Shown: positions 5,462 to 7,586 of the stretch, piece by piece | Position numbering within the stretch: position 1 is the stretch's first letter | Layout: each line of letters opens with the position of its first letter | From: Caccocola sp964450835 | Lineage (GTDB): Bacteria; Synergistota; Synergistia; Synergistales; Synergistaceae | DNA: 7,586 nucleotides | Direction of reading: 5' to 3' | NCBI GenBank assembly: GCA_964450835.1 | Contig: CAYVEQ010000062.1 | Span: 1 to 7,586 of the forward strand | The notes under the pieces: generated by a model | Seen by the model: only the letters and a program-made list of their open reading frames with translations | What the model was told of the DNA's origin: nothing | Database searches by the model: none | Position numbers and translations under genes: made by a program

Positions 5462-6289
5462 TTACTCATGAATGTCCGTCGAGGCCGCCAGTTCTGTCTG
5501 GGTTTCATAGTCCGCTACGCGCTCTTTTAATCGCTGTATGGTGGCGGCAAGCGCCTGGGAACCGAGCACCATGCGAAGCGGCGCGGGGGTCTTATCAACG
5601 CACTCGATGATGCGCCGCGCCATTTTCTTAGGATCGCCGGCGGCCAGTCCCTTGGAAGCGTCCAGCATATTCAGGAACCCGTGGCAGCTCTCGTATTCCG
5701 GCATCAGTTTCGCCACCTTCGCGCTGCCATAACGGAACTCGGTTCTCGCGCCGCCCGGCTCTACGATGGTCACGCCGATATTAAACTGCGCCACTTCCTG
5801 CGCCACAGATTCGCAGAATCCCTCAATGCCGAACTTCGTGGCGTGGTACATAGAGTTCGACGCATAAGCAACCTGACCGCCGTAGCTGGAGATTTGAATA
5901 ATATGTCCGCCGCCCTGTTTCCGCATGTAGGGAATGGCGGATTTGATCAGCTGGATGGATCCGGTCAGATTGGTGGCGATGATATGATCTATCTCGGCGT
6001 CGGTCAGCTCCTCCGCGCAGCCAAACAGACCATAGCCGGCGTTTGAGACGACGACATCCACCCTGCCGTGTTTTTCAAAAGCGGCCGCAACCGTTTTTTG
6101 CACTGCGGGGACGTCTGTCACGTCAAGAAACCGACAGTCGAAGTTTACGGGATACTCGTCAATCAGCTTTTGTACCTTGCTTTTGTTTCGAACCGTGCCG
6201 ACAACGTTTTCTCCCTTTTCCAGAAGCTGTTGTGTCATTTCGTAGCCGAAGCCGCTGGATACTCCTGTGATAAGCCATGTTTTGCTCAT
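5462..6289 (-). CDS. Classical short-chain dehydrogenase/reductase
   Basis: A 275-residue cytoplasmic NAD(P)-dependent oxidoreductase of the SDR superfamily. Visible motifs are the Rossmann TGVSSGFG at 8-15, LDVTD at 55-59, SNAGYG at 82-87, TNLTG with Asn107, Ser135 in QISSYGG, and the catalytic YHATK (Tyr148, Lys152). PGG.RTEF at 178-185 closes the cofactor site. Length and C-terminal extension fit the classical subfamily that reduces ketones or oxidises secondary alcohols; the substrate cannot be told. VGTVRN at 30-35, with Arg34 and no acidic residue at the end of beta2, leans towards NADPH. The ATG has AAGGAGG (6298-6304) 8 nt upstream and sits 30 nt after the CMD gene stop, so the two are co-transcribed. 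The reading frame is intact. Confidence 0.92.
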   Translation of the reverse strand: MSKTWLITGVSSGFGYEMTQQLLEKGENVVGTVRNKSKVQKLIDEYPVNFDCRFLDVTDVPAVQKTVAAAFEKHGRVDVVVSNAGYGLFGCAEELTDAEIDHIIATNLTGSIQLIKSAIPYMRKQGGGHIIQISSYGGQVAYASNSMYHATKFGIEGFCESVAQEVAQFNIGVTIVEPGGARTEFRYGSAKVAKLMPEYESCHGFLNMLDASKGLAAGDPKKMARRIIECVDKTPAPLRMVLGSQALAATIQRLKERVADYETQTELAASTDIHE

Positions 6290-6319
6290 TGCGTTTTCCT
6301 CCTTATTTTTCGCGTTTGT

Positions 6320-7081
6320 TCATAGCGACTCTTGTTTTGCGGCGTTATTGACACACCGCAGAGCGTTTAAGCTTCTCGGATAACCGATATAGGGCAGGCA
6401 CTGCGAGATAACTTTTATCAGGAACGCCTTGTCGTTTCCGATCCGCATATTCGCCGCCGCATGGGACGTGAGCTGCGGCTCGCAGCCGCCCTGCGCGGCG
6501 AGAAAGCAGAATGTGATCATCTCTCGCTGCTTATGATCAAGGCCCGTGCGGGTGTAATAATCGCCGAAGCAGTTGTCGGCAAGCCAAGTGTTGATATGGC
6601 GGCTCTCCTCGGGACCGGAGCGCCAAAAATCGCGCATTCCCTCGCCGAAAATTTCTACCTGCGCCTGCGTCCCCGCTTCCCTGCGGTTTTCCATGGTCGT
6701 GGTCGCCTGTCCGGGCAGCGGCAGTAGGACGCCTCTTTCCTCCAGAATCTCGTTGGCGATCCTCAGAAATGGGAACGCTCGCCCGATCCCAAGATACGCC
6801 ACAGCCTGATAAACGATCTCTTTCACTTCCACCGGGGTTACGCCAAAATTCAACGCGGCAGAGAGCATGGCGCGGAACTCGTCGGCGCTCTGGCATCCCA
6901 TCAGCGCGGCAAGAATCGCCATGAAGCGGGTTCTGTCGTCAAGATCGTCGTGGTTCACAACCTCGTCGAACGCGAAGTTGTCAAACCGCTCGGTAAACTC
7001 GGGATCGGTGCGCGAAAAGTCCGATCTGTAGTCGGGAAACATTCTCTCGTGATATTCCTTCGCGGAATTTGATATACTCAT
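6320..7081 (-). CDS. Carboxymuconolactone decarboxylase (CMD) family protein with two tandem CMD domains
   Basis: A 253-residue protein, probably the first gene of the operon. Domain one (about 25-115) contains RFMAILAALMGCQSADEF with Cys63, then FGVTPVEVKEIVYQAVAYLG, the helix pair typical of CMD/AhpD-fold proteins. Domain two (about 140-248) contains MITFCFLAAQGGCEPQLTSH with Cys200 and His207, then KVISQCLPYIGYPRSLNAL. Neither half has the CxxC of AhpD peroxidase; each keeps a single Cys at the equivalent place, the pattern of CMD-like proteins of unknown substrate found with aldo/keto reductases and flavodoxins. It could be a thiol-dependent peroxidase or act on a lactone or quinone. The ATG at 7081 has AGGAGG 9 nt upstream. 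The in-frame GTG at 7099 is rejected because that ribosome binding site would lie inside it. Confidence 0.9.
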   Translation of the reverse strand: MSISNSAKEYHERMFPDYRSDFSRTDPEFTERFDNFAFDEVVNHDDLDDRTRFMAILAALMGCQSADEFRAMLSAALNFGVTPVEVKEIVYQAVAYLGIGRAFPFLRIANEILEERGVLLPLPGQATTTMENRREAGTQAQVEIFGEGMRDFWRSGPEESRHINTWLADNCFGDYYTRTGLDHKQREMITFCFLAAQGGCEPQLTSHAAANMRIGNDKAFLIKVISQCLPYIGYPRSLNALRCVNNAAKQESL

Positions 7082-7090
7082 GCCGAATAG

Positions 7091-7096
7091 CCTCCT
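7091..7096 (-). promoter_or_regulatory. Shine-Dalgarno fixing the CMD protein start
   Basis: AGGAGG on the - strand lies 9 nt before the ATG at 7081 and makes this the translation start rather than the upstream in-frame GTG at 7099. Confidence 0.75.
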
Positions 7097-7101
7097 CACT
7101 T

Positions 7102-7160
7102 AGATAAATCTTCATTTTTTCGCTTCGGTTCAAACTCATCGGAAACATCCTCGATGTGTT
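7102..7160 (-). promoter_or_regulatory. Weak candidate promoter and operator for the redox operon
   Basis: On the - strand TTGAAC (7128-7133) matches a -35 box. The best -10 candidate, ATTTAT at 7104-7109 with an 18-nt spacer, matches only three of six positions, so activation by a regulator would be needed. Upstream, ACATC (7145-7149) and GATGT (7153-7157) form a short dyad with a 3-nt centre where an activator could bind. No regulator gene is visible in the window to support this. Confidence 0.25.
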
Positions 7161-7450
7161 AGCGGATGGGAAACGCCGTCGGCCGGCGCGTCAGCGGCTT
7201 CCGCATATTAGGCGGTTCCTCGCCCGTATTTTCTCGTCCGCGGGGATATTATTGCAATAACGTTCTGTCCTCCGGTTGAGGAAGATCCTTTCAAAAGCAG
7301 ACTGAGCAACGAATCCGGTATGCCGTTGCGGGGCATTTCTCCGTTCGGCGGCAAGAAGCGCGTGGAATCGTATTCCGCGCATGGAAGACTTAACAACCTC
7401 TTTGAGAGTCTCGCTCTCTCTTTTACTGACAGACTTAAAATTTTTCGCGA
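7161..7450. other. Upstream region without a convincing gene
   Basis: Similar operons often have a divergent regulator gene here, but on the + strand I see no recognisable start, helix-turn-helix or long open frame. On the - strand two overlapping ORFs of about 60 codons (7191-7382 and 7208-7396) are open but show no domain. FVAQSAFERIFLNRRTE in one and GIPDSLLSLLLKGSSSTGGQ in the other read somewhat like protein, so a decayed gene is possible. I make no functional call. Confidence 0.4.
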
Positions 7451-7586
7451 TTAAAGGACGTCGTCGCGCGTCGTCTCAAGGTTGTCTATTCCGGAAAGCG
7501 CCATCATAACGTTTAAAAAAGCCCGCCGCGAAGCGGACGGCATAGCGTGCGCCGCCGCCGTGCAAATATTCGAGGATCTCCCGCGC
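7451..7586 (-). pseudogene. Possible C-terminal end of an unidentified gene entering from the right edge, frame changed at an A/T run
   Basis: Reading leftward from the edge, one - strand frame gives REILEYLHGGGARYAVRFAAG. After the T6 run (A6 at 7515-7520 on +) an adjacent frame gives LNVMMALSGIDNLETTRDDV and stops at 7451-7453. The two segments join naturally if one base was gained or lost in that run. I do not recognise the protein. Each frame separately could be chance, and a weak hairpin overlies the same bases. Confidence 0.35.

Noticed and set aside
7515..7541. GC-rich hairpin followed by T6 on the - strand as a terminator
   Set aside because: The stem has a 2x2 internal mismatch and lies within a stretch where protein-like reading seems to continue, so termination is uncertain.
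1..7586. CRISPR array or other long regularly spaced repeats
   Set aside because: Only short isolated repeats were found; nothing with repeated 24-40 nt units and even spacers.

Overview
The window joins two unrelated blocks. The left third (about 1-1990, + strand) is the wreck of an integrative/conjugative element. It holds an unidentified protein tail, a pilin gene of the TrbC/VirB2 family, a TrbD/VirB3-like gene, a frameshifted and truncated TrbE/VirB4 ATPase gene, and the first 65 or so residues of a P4-type tyrosine integrase. The integrase remnant sits between two strong hairpin terminators of similar sequence. The ATPase domain of TrbE and the catalytic domain of the integrase are both missing, so the element cannot transfer or integrate on its own.

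The right two thirds (2241-7081, - strand) is a compact redox operon read right to left: a double-domain carboxymuconolactone decarboxylase (CMD) family protein, a classical short-chain dehydrogenase/reductase (SDR), a decayed flavodoxin, an aldo/keto reductase carrying two C-terminal Cys clusters for [4Fe-4S], a decayed gene I cannot identify, and an iron-type alcohol dehydrogenase. Gaps between genes are 4-30 nt and most starts have clear Shine-Dalgarno sequences. This suggests one transcript handling carbonyl/alcohol and quinone- or thiol-type redox chemistry, with flavodoxin once the likely electron carrier. The four long ORFs keep their key motifs, although the alcohol dehydrogenase looks about 20 residues short at one internal place.

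The organism is a bacterium of moderate GC. Trb-type conjugation genes and a P4-type integrase point to a proteobacterium, possibly Desulfovibrio-like. The redox operon resembles clusters I associate with anaerobic gut Firmicutes and Bacteroidetes and may have been acquired. The number of broken genes suggests relaxed selection, as in a host-associated lineage losing genes. Several frameshifts fall in or beside short A or T runs, so base-calling error must be excluded. These taxonomic statements are inference.

Layout: 1-102 unknown tail; 184-522 trbC; 573-890 trbD (probable tail to 906); 922-1528 trbE remnant; 1560-1591 terminator; 1609-1664 repeats; 1712-1945 integrase remnant; 1960-1990 terminator; 1991-2240 no gene seen; 2241-3344 alcohol dehydrogenase; 3349-3800 decayed unknown gene; 3822-4946 Fe-S aldo/keto reductase; 4962-5450 decayed flavodoxin; 5462-6289 SDR; 6320-7081 CMD protein; 7082-7450 upstream region with no convincing gene; 7451-7586 possible gene end entering from the right edge. 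No tRNA, rRNA or CRISPR array was seen.
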